A stretch of 64,000 nt of DNA from positions 667,473 to 731,472 of the forward strand of contig NC_088775.1 of assembly GCF_954871325.1 (NCBI RefSeq). The letters run 5' to 3'. Source of the stretch: Gordionus sp. m RMFG-2023. Its lineage: Eukaryota; Nematomorpha; Gordioida; Chordodea; Parachordodidae. Both the position numbers and the translations under genes were made by a program. Under the pieces are notes generated by a model. It ran no database searches, was not told where the DNA came from, and saw only the letters and a list, made by a program, of their open reading frames with translations. Of this stretch, positions 45,442 through 59,503 are shown in pieces; position 1 is the stretch's first letter; every line of letters starts with the position of its first letter.

Positions 45442-48400
45442 TCATAAAGAAGTATTACTAGTGTTTCCAGTCTTTCTTAATAACCAATCTGGAAAACCTA
45501 AAAAAATAAATAAATGTATTATAAAAATATAAAATAGAAAAATAATTAAATTTACTAAAAATGACATTTTGAATGATTATGGGTATTCCTGAACATAGAA
45601 TGGGCAAAAATAATTTCTATAATAAATTATGGAGCGAACAGGAATTGAAGGATTTACTAAGATTTGAAGATTTTTAATGATTTGGGTTATTATTTTGATT
45701 ATATTATTTTCCATGGATTTATAAATATCTTCATTGTGTTAGTTTCCTTGGTTTATGAAAAACTAGAATATATGTAACATAGACCTGCAGATAAGGGCAA
45801 AGCCCAAGCTGGACTAAAATGGTCCAGATATCTTATAATAATTTGATTTTCATTTTTTTAATGCACATACAATTAAATAAAGTATTCAAAAAATTGTTAA
45901 TAGAACTTTAAAAAGAAAGGAATGCTGTTCATTTAGAATATTATAAATTAAAACAATTATTATTTTGATTGCATCCAGTTCAAACATATGTTTTTTTTGA
46001 ATTTTTAACATGGTATTAATTGTCCTTGGTAGAGGTTTAATATAAATTGCTAAAGTTTAGTTATCATGTAATAAAATTACTTGACCAAATTATATGAAAC
46101 GATCTAGCTAAAAAATAAATTAGTAGTTTGTCTATTAAAGCAGGGTTGTTAAATGGGTCAATTTGAGTCAATTTGTTAAACAGTTAACTCGATATTAGAG
46201 CCAGGAAAATATTCAAGCATCGAGATTATACCAATAGATGTTCAATCCTATGAGTGAGAAATCTTTAGACTTGCATAAGTATTTTTGTGAATAAAATATT
46301 GAGTTAGCCTTTTTTTAAAAAATCGGCTCTAATATAAGAGAATATGTATTATGCGATAAATTAATTTTAAATACGGAAGAAATCATCAGATGATTCGAAA
46401 TTTCTTAATTATGAACCATTTTATTATGGACTTTTATGATTTGGGATTTCACCGGAATTAATTTCAAGCGTGTATTAAATAACCTACCCTTAAAAATCTC
46501 TGAAAAAATATAACTCTGAGCATTTAAACTAATCTAAATCAATATTTATATCTAGAACTTTTCTCTACGAATGCTGGTAAAATTAAAAAACGCCAATAGT
46601 AAATTGCTTATAATGGGGATTCTTCGAATCAGTTACCATTAAAGTATTTCTAAATAGTCCTCATTCCAGAATAGTTACCCACATTTAATCAACTATATAC
46701 TTATACTCGTAACAATTAAAAGTTGCTATAAAAATGTAGTACCCTTTTTTCCTTGTATCTCTATAGTAAGGAAAAAAATAATAATAGAAATATAATAAAC
46801 AAATTTGTATGGTAACAGGTAAAGAATTATATTAAATTAACTTAAAACTAAAGATAATTTTTTTAAGTATGATTTAAAAAACCAAAGATTAAATATGACA
46901 AACTGTTTTTTTTATCTCAAATTATAGAAGGAAGAAGAACAACCTCCATTAAATATAACAAAATTAATAATAATATAAAAAATAACCAAAATATTTATTT
47001 CGTATAGATCTAATCTTACACTCTTTTCTAAAAAGAATTCAGTATAGCATTAAAAAGTGCTTTAAATATATTTATTCGAAATTGAAATCCGTAGAAAAAA
47101 AAATTTAATTTATTGATTACATATGAATTTCTCATTTATATCACAAGTAGATGTTGATTTATACTTTTGCAAAAAGGGAAAAATTGTAAACTTCCTAGAC
47201 TTTCAGTTCTAACCAGAATTGTGTGTCAAGACAACATGCACTCAATTGGGTTACTAAAACATGGCCTGCTTTGACAAAAATAATTCTACTCCCTCCGATT
47301 ATGGAAGCATCCTTAGGAGTTTTATCATAGTTATAATTCACTAAAGCATGCAAATAATTTTTTTCTATTAATAATGTAATATGACTGTTGTTATATGTCC
47401 TATGTATATAAACATTTCAGAATTTTAATAAAGTTATTTATTTTATCTGTTTATTTAATATGAACGTTTATAATTTTAACCAAATTCAATAGATATATAT
47501 ATATAATATTTCAATAAATTTAAAAAATTTGGACTTAGCCTAATAATAGATAATAAATACCCTAAGGCTCTGTTCTAACTCATCTTTTTTATTTTTAAAA
47601 TTCTAAGTAGATGTTCAAAATAGGGGATCTTTATTAAAAGATAGTAATAAAGTATTAAACGCCATGATTTGAGACGATTTTTAAAAAGACTAATCGATAT
47701 TTCACAAACAGACGTTCAAACCTTTGTGCCATCTATAAGCAAAATCTTTATACTTGTGTAATATTTTTGATAAAATACGGAATTAGCCATTTTAAAAATC
47801 AAAATAGTTCCCAGGATTCTTTTCTACTTGGAATTCAGGATTAAGGATGCTAAACTTATTCAAATTAAAGATTCTAATATCCTAGATTCCATTATCCTTT
47901 TTTCTTTAAGCACTTAGAATTCGGAACCTGCCAACCCGACCTATAGCTCTAAAAATATGTACATTTAAGCTAAATAAAACTTAAGGAAATCGTTAGTTGG
48001 CCAAACTTTGATGATTTAACAACACTAAATGAATACAAAAATTTTCATAAAAAAATAGATTACCAGCTCCTCTAGCTATTAATAAATATTTATTATAAGA
48101 TTAATTATGATAATAAACTAAAGAAGAAAAAAAAAACTATGAATGTAAAGATTTAAAAAATAATTTGATAGATATTCGGCTAAATTTTAATGAAGAAATT
48201 ATAAATTTTAATAAAAAAATTATAAATTTTAATGAAGAAATACAAATTAATGTAAAATTTTGTAAAAATTAATGCTCGTTTAAAATGAGAATTTATTTGG
48301 GAGAACGATAAAAATATGGGTATTGACATTTTGTTAATTTTTTATGTAATGTTAGAATTGAATGCGACCAAAATATAAAAATTGTTCAAGAATAACGGCA

Positions 48401-50681
48401 AATCATGTATAAGTATGATAAAAATGGTATCTGTATCAGATACGTTTTTAGAAGGAGTATCGGTATATAGATTCATTTAAAAAGTATCTTCTAACAATTT
48501 TGTTTAATACACATAAAATAAATAAACACCAAAATGAACGAGATTATATTCCATTCCATATTTTTATGATCAAGAATAAGCCTGTTTTATTTAATTTAAA
48601 TTTATTCTAGAAATTTTATACTTTATTAATTTTAAATAATTTGTATAAAGAAATTCAATATTTTTAATATGTTAAATTTATATTTAGCCAGTTATTTAAG
48701 AGTGAGAGACTAGAGGGGTGGTTATGAAAATTTTTTTTTGAAGCTTCGCTATCAAACTCCTATTTTACCATTGTAAATTATTATAATCAGATATTTAATA
48801 ATTCAAAAATCTATAACTTTATTAGTGCTTAGGCACTTAACTAGCAGTAGAGAAAATTAATTATTAGCAACAAAATTTTTAAAATTTATTAAATAAGGCC
48901 CCATCTTGAAAACCTTTTGGTCGTATTGCAATTTTTTAAAGCAATTTTGGTCTAAATTTATTCTTCAGATTTTCAATATGCTTTGAATATCATAAATCTA
49001 TTAACTTGCTAGCTCTGAAGGGAAGATTATATATATGATGTAGAAATTTTACCATGATGTACTGTAGAAACATGAAAAATAATATTCAAAGCAGGATATA
49101 TAGTGGAAATATTAGGATAAGAATAGTTAGATAGATGTGTAGGGTATCTCTAATAGAAAAAATGAATTTCTGCAGGGTTTGATATAGAAATGATATATAA
49201 TGTCATGAGAAATATGCTGAAATGGTATGATCATTGAATGAAACGCATAGAACACTCATTTTAGATGAAGAGGCGGTATGTTCAAAATACCAGTAACAAG
49301 ACTCCGTGTGAAACCAAAAATAGTATGGACGAATGTGGTTGAAAAATAAATTTAAAAAATATCTTAATTAAACAATATCATTACAAATACTTACAATATA
49401 ATTTTTGATTTAGGGTATTCTATATTTACCATGACAATTTAAATTTTCAAGTTATAATTAATCACCAAAAAAAAATATTACCAAGTCAAAATAAATCAAA
49501 AATATGGATTAAATTTTAAAATGTCGAATAATTAGTTAATGAAATCAAGAATTAATTAAACTTTTAAATTAGGAGATCAAATAAATAATTTGATGAGAGA
49601 TAGACTTTTAGAAGCTCATGAACAATAATGTATTAATAAAATTATTATCTAAAGAAAGTTCAACATGATGAATATAGTAATAACCACTGAAAACACAAAC
49701 CAAATGAAAATAAGTCAGAATAATGAAATAAACGGACGAAGATGTTTCATGAAAGAAAGTCACATGAAAGCGACATTTAGGTTAAAATATCTAACATTAT
49801 ATAAATACAGGCTGAAAAGATATTTATTCAATACTTCTCGGTTGAAACGGAAATAGATATAAAAAACAAATAATGTAGTATAGAGAGAAAGAGGAGGGAG
49901 GAAATATGAAAGTAATAGAGTAAAACATGATAAAATTTGTTTATTTTAATTTATATATTGTATTTTTTAGTGAATAAAAATTTTAATGGGTTGATAATGA
50001 GTAATATTATAATTGGCTTATAGAAGTTGGTGTAGAAGTTATTGTAGGCATTGGTAACCCTAAATTTGATCAGCATTGTAAACCTAAGTCTTAGATTCGA
50101 CATATAATATAGAGATTATAAAATCCTTCAGAAGAATTTGACTTAATATATTAAATAATTCTTTATAACCATTTTTGATTTAAAGGATATATCTTTTTTT
50201 TTACATTCAAGCTCAACATCTTTGTCTTGTTTTATCATAAAATAAATAATAATCAAATAAAAAATTATTAATACACTTGAAGATCAATATCTATTTTGTA
50301 TTATATATTATGACACAATTAATCATATGGTTAAACTACAAAGATAGATTTTAAAAAGTCATAATAAAATTTATAATTTTTCATTCAACGATAAAAAAAA
50401 GAAGTTTATATTTAATATGGAAAATTAAATGCCAAACTTTTAACTGTAATATTTTAAACATTTACCTGGCTTAGCAACTAAAGGAATAAAAAAATTATAT
50501 TTTTTGGGCTCGATTTAAACAGTTTTAAATTTTGATAGTTTTTAAATATTGTTTTTCAATTTATTTATTTATAAATATTTACTTAAAATAATGGTTATAA
50601 AAAAATATTTTACTCACCATTGAAGTCGTAGAAAGAATATAAAATTAATACTAAAAAGAAAATTTGAAAAAATTTATTCAT
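45442..50681 (-). CDS. Micro-exon secreted-peptide gene, copy D (damaged?)
   Basis: Predicted exons on the minus strand: 50618-50681, 50466-50477, 50205-50219, 46743-46760, 46081-46107 and 45442-45497. They code MNKFFQIFFLVLILYSFY then DFN (signal peptide), VAKP, DVELE, an IQGKK-containing exon, ARSFHIIWS and a terminal SFPDWLLRKTGNTSNTSL. Exon 3 ends in T, not G, so joining it to exon 4 makes TAG. Using exon 2 directly with exon 4 leaves the frame open. The Cys conserved at the end of the signal peptide is Tyr here. Intron 3 is expanded by a LINE fragment and a MITE; intron 4 carries another MITE. Closest to C and F by its terminal exon. Possibly a pseudogene, or a copy that skips exon 3. 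Confidence 0.55.
46140..46345. mobile_element. MITE in an intron of gene D
   Basis: Left end GGGTTGTTAAATGGGTCAAT, right segment ATTGAGTTAGCC, then TTTTTTAAAAAATCGGCTC. The inner word AAATATTGAGTTAGCC is shared with 61311-61533. Same family as 39905, 47650 and 61311. The right end is eroded. Confidence 0.6.
47650..47812. mobile_element. MITE relic in intron 3 of gene D
   Basis: Inverted pieces: CATGATTTGAGACGATTTTT, then AAAAAGACTAATCG at the left; GGAATTAGCC, then ATTTTAAAAATC at the right. Central words match 61311-61533 (GCAAAATCTT, ATATTTTT). More decayed than other copies. Confidence 0.5.
49020..49375 (+). mobile_element. Possible LINE 3' coding fragment in gene D intron
   Basis: The plus strand gives NVMRNMLKWYDH, then LILDEEAVCSK and VKPKIVWTNVVEK in different frames. 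This order (RWYGHVxRM..., then GRPKxRWxDxV) is typical of the end of RTE/Jockey-type LINE reverse-transcriptase ORFs. Heavily decayed, low confidence. Confidence 0.3.
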
Positions 50682-50727
50682 TAAAAATTATTTTAGTGTT
50701 AAATGTTTAATATTATTAATTTGATAA

Positions 50728-50757
50728 AAATAATGCAATCAAATTTTTGTTAAATTA
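50728..50757 (-). promoter_or_regulatory. Conserved upstream box of gene D
   Basis: Minus-strand TTTAACAAAAATTTGATTGC, then ATTATTTTTAT, about 47-76 bases before the start codon. It is the most diverged of the five boxes. Confidence 0.3.
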
Positions 50758-51179
50758 TTCTTTAAAAATTTTATTAATTGTAAATACTATCAAATTTTTA
50801 AAAAAACTTTATTTATTATTTATAATATTTAAAATTATTATTAATTAATATTAATTAATTTTTGCTCCCAAAATATATTTAAGAAATTAAAAGAGAAATT
50901 TATTCTTTAAATTATCTTACGTATTAAAATATTATTGAACATATTCAAATAAACATTTGATTTCTTATTTATTTTTATTTAATTATTAATTATAAATTTA
51001 AATTTTTTTTATTCGATGAACTTAATCAAAACAATATAAGGTCCAATCTCCTATAATAAAATTTATTTTATATTCTTTAAGATTTTAAAATATTTTTGAT
51101 TAAATTAATCCTTCAGCTATACAAATAAACATTAAATTTCTTATTTATTATGTAAAATTATTAATTAAATATTATTTTT

Positions 51180-52843
51180 AAAAATAAAAGGGGGAGAGAG
51201 GGAGCAGCAGCCCAAGTTTGCAAAAAAAGACAATTTTAGGTGGTAAAGATTTTTCTAAAGTATTTAAAAGTGAATTGTAATTATAAAAAAATAATAACTA
51301 TTACATATATTATGCATATAATCTAATCATTTATTATATAACAACTTATTTATATTCTATTATAATATATTGCATAAATATAAATATAACCTAATTCATA
51401 TTTTAAGCTGTTTATTTATGAATACCATTATAAAAATGACGGACCTAGTTTTATGCCTTATTAAGCTTGGATAAATATTTAGGCCACCCAATTTATTCCG
51501 TTCTTTGCTGACAAAATTCTGGGCACAATCCTGTTTACGGGAATGTTTTTTTGTGTATTTTTGTCGCACTTTTAAATAGTCAAGCCAATCAATGTCCTAT
51601 TTATAAATGGAGGAATAGATGTAGGAATTTTAGGAAAGTTGACGGTGTGGTCCTGATATTTGAACAAGATTCATTACCGTTAAAATGATTTACTTTTGTG
51701 GTCATTGGTTTGGACTCTTAATAGCAATATGGACAGATGCTAAGATCGGTTTTTTTAAATAAATTACATGTCAAATATTTTATTCGCGAGATTACAAATT
51801 AATACGAATAAATTAACTATTCACTTAGAAATTCTTTTTCGAATAGGCCTATTTTAAATATAAAAGGCCAAGTATTTGCGATTGCAACTCAATTTTAAAA
51901 ACATGAGGTAGGTTATTTTGAATATTTAATATTAGGTTTATTTATATAAATTATTTAAAAATTGAAGATAATTAATTGTTTGTTACCACACATAAGTAAT
52001 ATTATATGTTACAAAGAAACAAATTTCTCTTTTATATAATAGTCAAAGACGACTATTTATGTTGTTTTTTCAATTTATTCTTTATTTTCCATTTTTTATA
52101 TAACAGTATGAAAAAAAAACATCATCTTATTGACTTGAATATTCATATCGAAATTCTACGCCACAATAAATATAGAGTTAAAAATCTATTACTAATATAA
52201 AGTCATTGCATATTTTTTTAAGCTGCTAAGGTGTCCTCGAATCAAAATGATAATGCAATTTTTACAATTATGATTAGATGAGGAGAAACAATACGATTGA
52301 ACAGTTTTATGTACCCCGCCAAAATATTTAAAAATTTTATAAAATTCCTTTATTATTAAATAGTGGCTTTCTAGACTCTGTGACTCTGTAATTATAAGGG
52401 TTGGGTATTAACGCTAATACTTCGATTAAAAAAAACCCTTTTTTTGTATTTTTTAGTAATTACATGAATATTTTAGGACGTATTTAGTATTTGTATTTTA
52501 TGTATGGAAAAATAAAGGGTAATTTTGTATTTATTATGTTTTCACTATTTTCAGACTAATATAAATATTTTTTAAATTTTTATAAATTGAATTAATAAAT
52601 AATAAATTTAAATTGTAACCCGAGTTAAATTAACATCCTAAATTTTGAATCATTTAAGGTGAAAGTTTTTGAAGATGAGGAAGATTTAATAATTCAAGAA
52701 AAACAATTTCTAAATTAAGATTAAGTAAAAAATTTTTTTAGGGATTCTGTTTTGTGACAACTTCAACATCTGTAATTTGACAATTTTTGAATGGAAATTT
52801 GTATAAAATTTTATCAAAATATATTATATAGTGAAAACTAAAT
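51180..52843. other. Head-to-head spacer between genes D and E, no gene recognised
   Basis: Mostly AT-rich. A less AT-biased patch at about 51430-51740 contains short protein-like words on the plus strand (CPIYKWRNRCRNFRKVDGVV, then LIFEQDSLPLK) but no sustained frame. The ORF at 52006-52200 is AT-rich and unconvincing. A purine-rich tract (GGGGGAGAGAGGGAGCAGCA) lies at 51190-51210. Confidence 0.4.
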
Positions 52844-53204
52844 ACAGGCGTAGCCAGAGTGAAGAATTTCCACTTTGGAAATTTCCACGTTCTCTTATAT
52901 ATAAAAATTTTCCCCCTACCGCCCTTATCATCCTAAAATGTATTCAATATAACACCATAAACAAGAATTTGAAAGAAAAATGAGTAAACGTTAGTAACTT
53001 TGTGAAATATAGTTAAAAAAATTTTTAAAGAAAAAATAATAAATTTTATAATAAAAAAAAGGTAAAAACAAATTATTTTTATGAAAATATAACATAGCTA
53101 AAGGCCTTCAAAAAGTAAACCTCAAAAACCTCCAATAAATTTACGAAGAAAAAACATATATAATACCCCCCACCCTTCCTTAACAAAAGCATGGCTAAGC
53201 ATAA
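52844..53204. mobile_element. Non-autonomous hAT-like element
   Basis: Left end ACAGGCGTAGCCAG; right end GGCTAAGCATAA reads inverted as TTATGCTTAGCC. Flanks AACTAAAT (52836-52843) and AGCTAAAT (53205-53212) look like an 8-bp target duplication. C-rich tracts (CCCCCTACCGCCC, CCCCCCACCC) lie inside, as in other elements with this terminus. No coding capacity. Confidence 0.5.
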
Positions 53205-54089
53205 AGCTAAATGTAATATCTTCCCATAATCAAAATTATAAATGGAGCGATTTCAATCTCCAGCAATATATGCTCTGTAAAACTGTTATAATAATAATTA
53301 ATTCTATTTTTATTAAGGCTTAAAAGTAGCATTTGGATTATGTAATTTTTCTTGATTAAACTATAGAAGAAGTTATCTCAACGCCTGATTTATATATGTT
53401 GATTTCAACTGTACTGTTATAACTTACAATCTATTAATAATGTATTTAAAAATTAAGTATAACAAATAATAAAACTAAATAAATAATATCTCAAATTGTA
53501 TTGGATAAAAAATTAAATAAGAAAGTTCATGTTTTTGTGGGCTTATTCACCCTATATTTTATTTTTTTTGATTAAGTGCATCAAATATCAGGTTTAAATA
53601 AAAAATTAAATATATATTTGAAAATAATAATTAATTAATTTTACATAATAAATAAATTTTTGTTTGAATTTCAAAGATCAACGTAATCAAAAATCTATTA
53701 AAATACAAGATAATATAAAAAAACTTACCTTTTTATAATTTGCATTTTGGGAGATTAATCTTATTTTGTATTTGTATTGATTCATTTTATCTTATATAAA
53801 TGAAAAATTAATTATAAGTTTATAATTAACCATAGGAAATTGAATGCTTGTTTAAATAAGTTCTCAAATAATCAAAATAATCTATTCTCAAATATACTAT
53901 AATGTAAAGAACAAATTTATCTTTCAATTTCTAAAATATATTTTGATAGTGTGAACCCTATATGATATTGTTTTAATTAAGTTCATTTCGTTTAAATGAT
54001 AAAATAAGAAAACAATTTAAATCAAAATGTATTTTAAGAACCATTATTTTATTTTATTTTTTAATTTTATTTAAATTTTTTTAAAATTA
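53205..54089. repeat. 5' flank of gene E, diverged copy of the A/B flank
   Basis: From about 53430 it aligns with 1-730 (CTCAAATTGTATTGGATAAA, AATAATCTATTCTCAAA). No gene seen. The first ~220 bases are AT-rich and unique. Confidence 0.65.
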
Positions 54090-54120
54090 ATTTAACTTAA
54101 AATTTAATTAAATTTATTAT
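54090..54120 (+). promoter_or_regulatory. Conserved upstream box of gene E
   Basis: TTTAACTTAAAATTTAATTA and a TTTATTAT tail, about 46-76 bases before the start codon. Matches the gene A box. Confidence 0.4.
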
Positions 54121-54165
54121 ATTATATATTTAATATTTTAAAATTTAGACTCAAATAATTTTTAA

Positions 54166-56979
54166 ATGAATAAATTTATTCCAGTTTTCTTCTTATTACT
54201 CATTTTAATTTCTTTCTGTGACTTCAATGGTCAGTGAAATATGATTTTATAACCATTATATATGATTTAAATTTTTATAAGAAATAAATATTTAAACATT
54301 ATTTAAAAAACTATTAAAGAGTTAAAAACTATTTTGACCGACCACAAAAAATATAGTATAATTTTAATTTTTTTATTACTTTAGTTGCCAGGCCAGGTAA
54401 ATGTTATAAATATTTCAGTTATTGTTAAATGTTTTACATCTAATTTTCCATGTTAGATATTTTTTCATCGATTAATGAAAATAATATTAAACTTTAATAT
54501 TATTAAGTCTAACTTTGTAGATTGACCATGATCAAATGTGTCATAATATATAATACAGAATATATTTGATATATTGACCTTTGGGGTATTAATTCATTTT
54601 TTTTGATCATTATTTATTTATTTATAAATTTATATAAAGATGGGAAGATTGAAGGTAAAATAAATTATAGATATATCTTTTAAATCTAAAACTATAACAT
54701 AAAAGAGTTAAAATATTAAGCTAACAAGATTTTATAATTTCTGTAATTTATCTAGAAGTCTAAGGTTAATGTTTACATTGTAATTTAATCTAGGGTTGCC
54801 AATGACACTTCTATAATCCAATAAAATTTTACACCTTATCAAAAATTTTTATCCACTAAAATATTTATGTTATAATAAATATTTATTTTAAAATTATCTT
54901 CATTGTATCTTACTCAAATACCCACAATTCCTCCCTCCTCTTCCTCTCTAACCTATACTTTTATATCTATTTTATTCTGATCCAGAGATGAAAGGTTAGA
55001 AATTTTAATCTAACATGTCGTTTTCATGTGACTTTCTTTTCAGCAGCACTCTCACTCCTTCGTCCTCTTTGATTTTTCCAATATTTTATTTCAATTTATT
55101 TTTATTTAGTTTATGATTTGCATACTATATAGAGCTTTCTATAGATTTAATATATTATTGTTCTTTAGCTCTTCTAACATTTTTGATCATAATTTAATGA
55201 TAGTAAATAATTTTTACGGGACTATAAAAATTATTATTGATTCATTAAATAATTGTTCTGCATTTTGAAATTTAAATTAAATATTTGATTTATTTTGACT
55301 TGGTAATAATTTTTTTAGTAGATCAACTATTACTTGGAATTGTTGTCCTGGTAAATTGAGAATGCTCAAAATCAAAAAATATTTATTTTAAGTATCTGCA
55401 CCAATATTGGTTAATAAGGTTATTTTCTTTAATTTTTCCTATGAAATATTATTAATGTATAAAATTTCTCAAATTGGGATATATATTTTCCCAATTTATT
55501 TGAATCTCGGGCTTTCAACACTTATCCAAAATTAATTTTTGTTTCCCTTGTAGACTTATTCCTGCTATTTCCAAAACACCATATCTTAACACTCAAATTG
55601 ATTATGCCTTTCGTTCAATGTCCATACTTTTTCAGTCAAATTGTTCTCATGAGTCATGACATCATTTAATATACCAAGTCCTAATCAATCATTTGATTCT
55701 ATATAAATATGTTCATTATATTTTTTATTTTTTTTCCTTACCTTAGAAAGAAAAGGAAAAATGGGTAATACATTTTCATGACAACTTGCAATTGTTAAAA
55801 GTATAAGAATATAACTAATTAAATAGTGGATAGCTATTCGGGAAAAAAGGACCAATTCAGAATACTCAGAATTGATTCGAAGTATCTCCATTTTAAACCC
55901 TTTTCTGAGGTTATTTTATTTTAAAAATACAAGAAAATTAATTTTTGAATTTACCGAGAAAAGTTCCTAATATAAATTTTAATTTTTATTCATTCCGTAA
56001 CTTAATGGTAGGTTATTCAATACATGTGGAATTATTTCCTGTAAAATTAGGTATTAAAAATTAAAGAATTTCATAGAGGTTTAGAATTTTAGAGATTTAG
56101 TACCGAATTTCGTCCTTATTCGAGATTAATTTTATCCCATAATACGTATTCTCTTATATTACTTGCTTGTAGACAAATTACTAGTCATTAAACCATTCTC
56201 TTTTCTTTCTAGCTAGATCATTTATACTAGCTTGGCCAGGTATCGTTAACTTTATTTTTAAAATATTAAATGGCTCTCAATATTTCTGATAAGCACAATT
56301 TTTAGATAAAATAATTTTTTATAATAATCCCAGGAGTGCTTCTATTTTAAAGATTCAAAGGTAGTATGGTAATTTGGTAATTTGGGGCCAGAGAATCATC
56401 AGAGGATTTTTAAATGGTTTATGGAGTTGGGATATCGGAGTTTTTATGAATTAGGAATATAAAATAGGCCCTATATCTTGTTGATTATTTTTCTATTGCA
56501 TAAGTGTCAGATTTGAGTATACATGTTTATCATCGAATATACCAATATTTAATTAAACTGTGATAGAAGATGATATATGATATGTGGCAGGTTTGTTTTT
56601 AAGAATTTGATCATTTTGACCTGTAAATAGATAAAAATGACAATTTGATAAAATATTATTATTTTATAAGAAAACATTTGTTAGTTATCCTAAATGTGTA
56701 AATAAATAATAAGAAGTAGAAATTCTACAATTATAAAAATTAACCCAGAATTAGTAGTTCCTATATTAAACGAAATTATTGGTATTGTTGAGGCAAGAAT
56801 ACTAGTGATTAGTGAAGCTTTATTTCGTAAATTTAAATCATTTATTATTTTATTTTTTTTCCTTATATTTTATCAGCTTAAATTCAATCATTATTTATCT
56901 TTTAGTTTTTTCAGATTGGTTTTCAAGTTTGAATAGTTATTTTGGTAATACTATTTTTTATGATAATATTATACAGTAG
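54166..56979 (+). CDS. Micro-exon secreted-peptide gene, copy E
   Basis: Predicted exons: 54166-54229, 54385-54396, 54640-54654, 55747-55764, 56213-56239 and 56906-56979. Exon 1 codes MNKFIPVFFLLLILISFC then DFN. Micro-exons code VARP, DGKIE, ERKGKM and ARSFILAWP. The terminal exon codes VFSDWFSSLNSYFGNT and a short tail to TAG 56977-56979. Junction codons are all open; about 70 residues. It shares exons 2 and 3 with A. The terminal exon has the same length up to NT as in C, so E is intermediate between the A/B and C/D/F forms. Past NT the frame differs from C/D by one base, giving a new tail. Looks intact. Function unknown. Confidence 0.7.
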
Positions 56980-57029
56980 TATTCTATTCAATTCACGAAA
57001 AAAATGTATAAAATAAAATATATTTATAC

Positions 57030-59345
57030 CATATCATGTATAGAAAATAATATAAAATATTTCTTATTACATAACAACAACCTAACCTTAATCTATATAT
57101 ATAATTTTTAATAACATAGATGAATAATTTTCTGTTATAAATATGAAATTCACAAATTGAAAAAAAAACTTAAAATATCAATTAATTTTAAGTAAACAAA
57201 AGGAGCTAGCTCCAGCTCCAGTTAATAATTTATAAAAAAGTCACTCTTTTTAAATTAATTTGTAATAATATAAAGTTTATAAAATAATATCATATTATAT
57301 ATTTTTTTAAAAATCAAATAAATTGATACATAAAATAAAAATCATGATCTTTTATTTGCTTTCAAGAGTAGCAAATTTTTTTAATTTGAATCTGATATAA
57401 GCAGCTATGCCCACCTCTCACCTAAAACCTGTTTATCAATATCACAGCCCTCACCACTAGAGAAAAGAATGATATTTTTAATTTTTTAGAAATATTTTAA
57501 AACGATATAATACCAAATGGAAAATCTGTAAATCTGCAAAATCATTGAAGTGAATCTAGAAATATTTGAAGTTTAAAGGTTTATATAATATGTATACTTT
57601 ACAAAGATCTTCAAGATTATTTTTTCAAAGACTATAACTTGAAATTTATTTATTTCGAGAAATTGAGGATTGTATTAATATTGATTGGGCTATATTCTTA
57701 TAATAAAATTATGTTTCTGTGAGTTAAAGCGAATATATCCTGTGTTATATCATAAATTATTAGAGATATTGCAGCTATTCACTTAACACTTTATTTAATA
57801 ATATCATAGATTAAAAAATATGAATTCCTTTATATTTGGAACATATCAAATACTTTCTTATTTTATCAATATAAGCTATATTTATGAACACATTAATTTT
57901 GAATTATATGACAGTTTTGAAATGACGTATATAAACATATTATTTATGGACTTTGGCTTATTATGAAGATTATATATGGTTGAGAGATTTACTTAAAGAT
58001 TTTTAACAAATATAAACATGTCGGCGATAATTTCCTAATAATTCAATAATATGCCCTCAGCTCAACAATCAAATTCCCCTCTCTGCTATATGAATACTTC
58101 ATTACACATAAGAAATTTAAAAAATCGATATTTATTTATTTGGAAATTTTTTTTCCTTTATAAAGACAACTGTATAAAAGAATTTGTGCAATTGAGGTTT
58201 ATCGAAAATAGCAAATATGCTAATGCGATCGGCACTTGAACTTAGTGTTTATAATTAAAAAAAATAAATAAAGAATAAGCGAAAAATTAATATCAAAAAT
58301 ATCCAGATTAGCCACATGATAATATAACCAAAGTTTATAATTTGTTGAACTTAAGAATGTAAATATTTTTACCTTCTATTGATATTATATTTTTTCTATA
58401 CTTATATGATTTTTCTATTTATATTATTAATGAAAGCTCAAACTAATAAAACAAACAAAGACAATGATAATTGGGTAGGTATTTCAATGTAATTTAATAC
58501 TTACAATAGCCCTTAAATAGTTATTAAAAGTTACATCAAATGCATTTTTTTAAAACAGGGACCATGAAGATGGATTATTACGTTCTAAATATCAATAATT
58601 CTTTTCGGAATTTATATTAACAGAATACTAATTAGATCAAGTAAATTTATTTACAAATTTGCATAATTTTTGAAAATATGACATATCAACTTCCAAAAAC
58701 ATAGTTATCTCTTACCTATGTTAAAACTAAATTGAAATTAAAAAGTACATTCACCATGTTTTTGAAGAAAGCTAAATCATGAATATAAATTTTTTCGAAA
58801 TATTTTAAAAATAATTTTTGCATATTTTAAGTGCATACTAAATATCTATTTCACTGAAATATTTTATTAAAATTAATGACAAATTTCTCAATATTTAATA
58901 GCTGATTTATGAATTATTGATAATAAAATTTAAAAACATTTTTATTCAAATTATTTATTTATATTCAATTATAGCATCAATTCAAATTTAACATCATTTA
59001 TTTTATGATTTTTTTTAAAAATATCATTGTGATTTATCGAATTTATATTAAAACATTGGGATTAACATAGCATTTTTAAATTTTGCATAGATATATAATA
59101 TTGGATTCGATATTTGTGAATTATTGATTGTGATATATTATTTTTTATTATTCATATTAATATAGGTCAACACAAAATTTATATAAAAAAAATAAATAAA
59201 TTCCAAATTAAATAATATAAAGGTGAAATATAGGGTAAAATGATAAGAATGAGAAAGAAAACTGAGTCTAGCGAAGATGTGGAGTGAAGACTGCCATTTA
59301 AGCTTTGATAATTAGCTTTAAGGATAGCTATAGCCAGTTTCTATC
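57030..59345 (+). repeat. Duplicated block X, copy 2
   Basis: Aligns with 5940-9420 in the same orientation (ATGTATAGAAAATAATATAAA near 57035; TTATTGATTGTGATATAT near 59122). About 1 kb shorter, with several deletions relative to copy 1. No gene seen. ORF 58051-58239 is not conserved in copy 1. Confidence 0.8.
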
Positions 59346-59503
59346 TGAAGAGAAAAAAAAATTTGGATTTAGCATATCACATTATTATTAACTAAATTTG
59401 TTGTCATAATATATATTTTCAAATTAATAATTAAATTTCGTGATTGGATTAGCCTATCATATTACATTTATTTCAAAATTTAAAAGGATATAATTTTAGT
59501 TAT

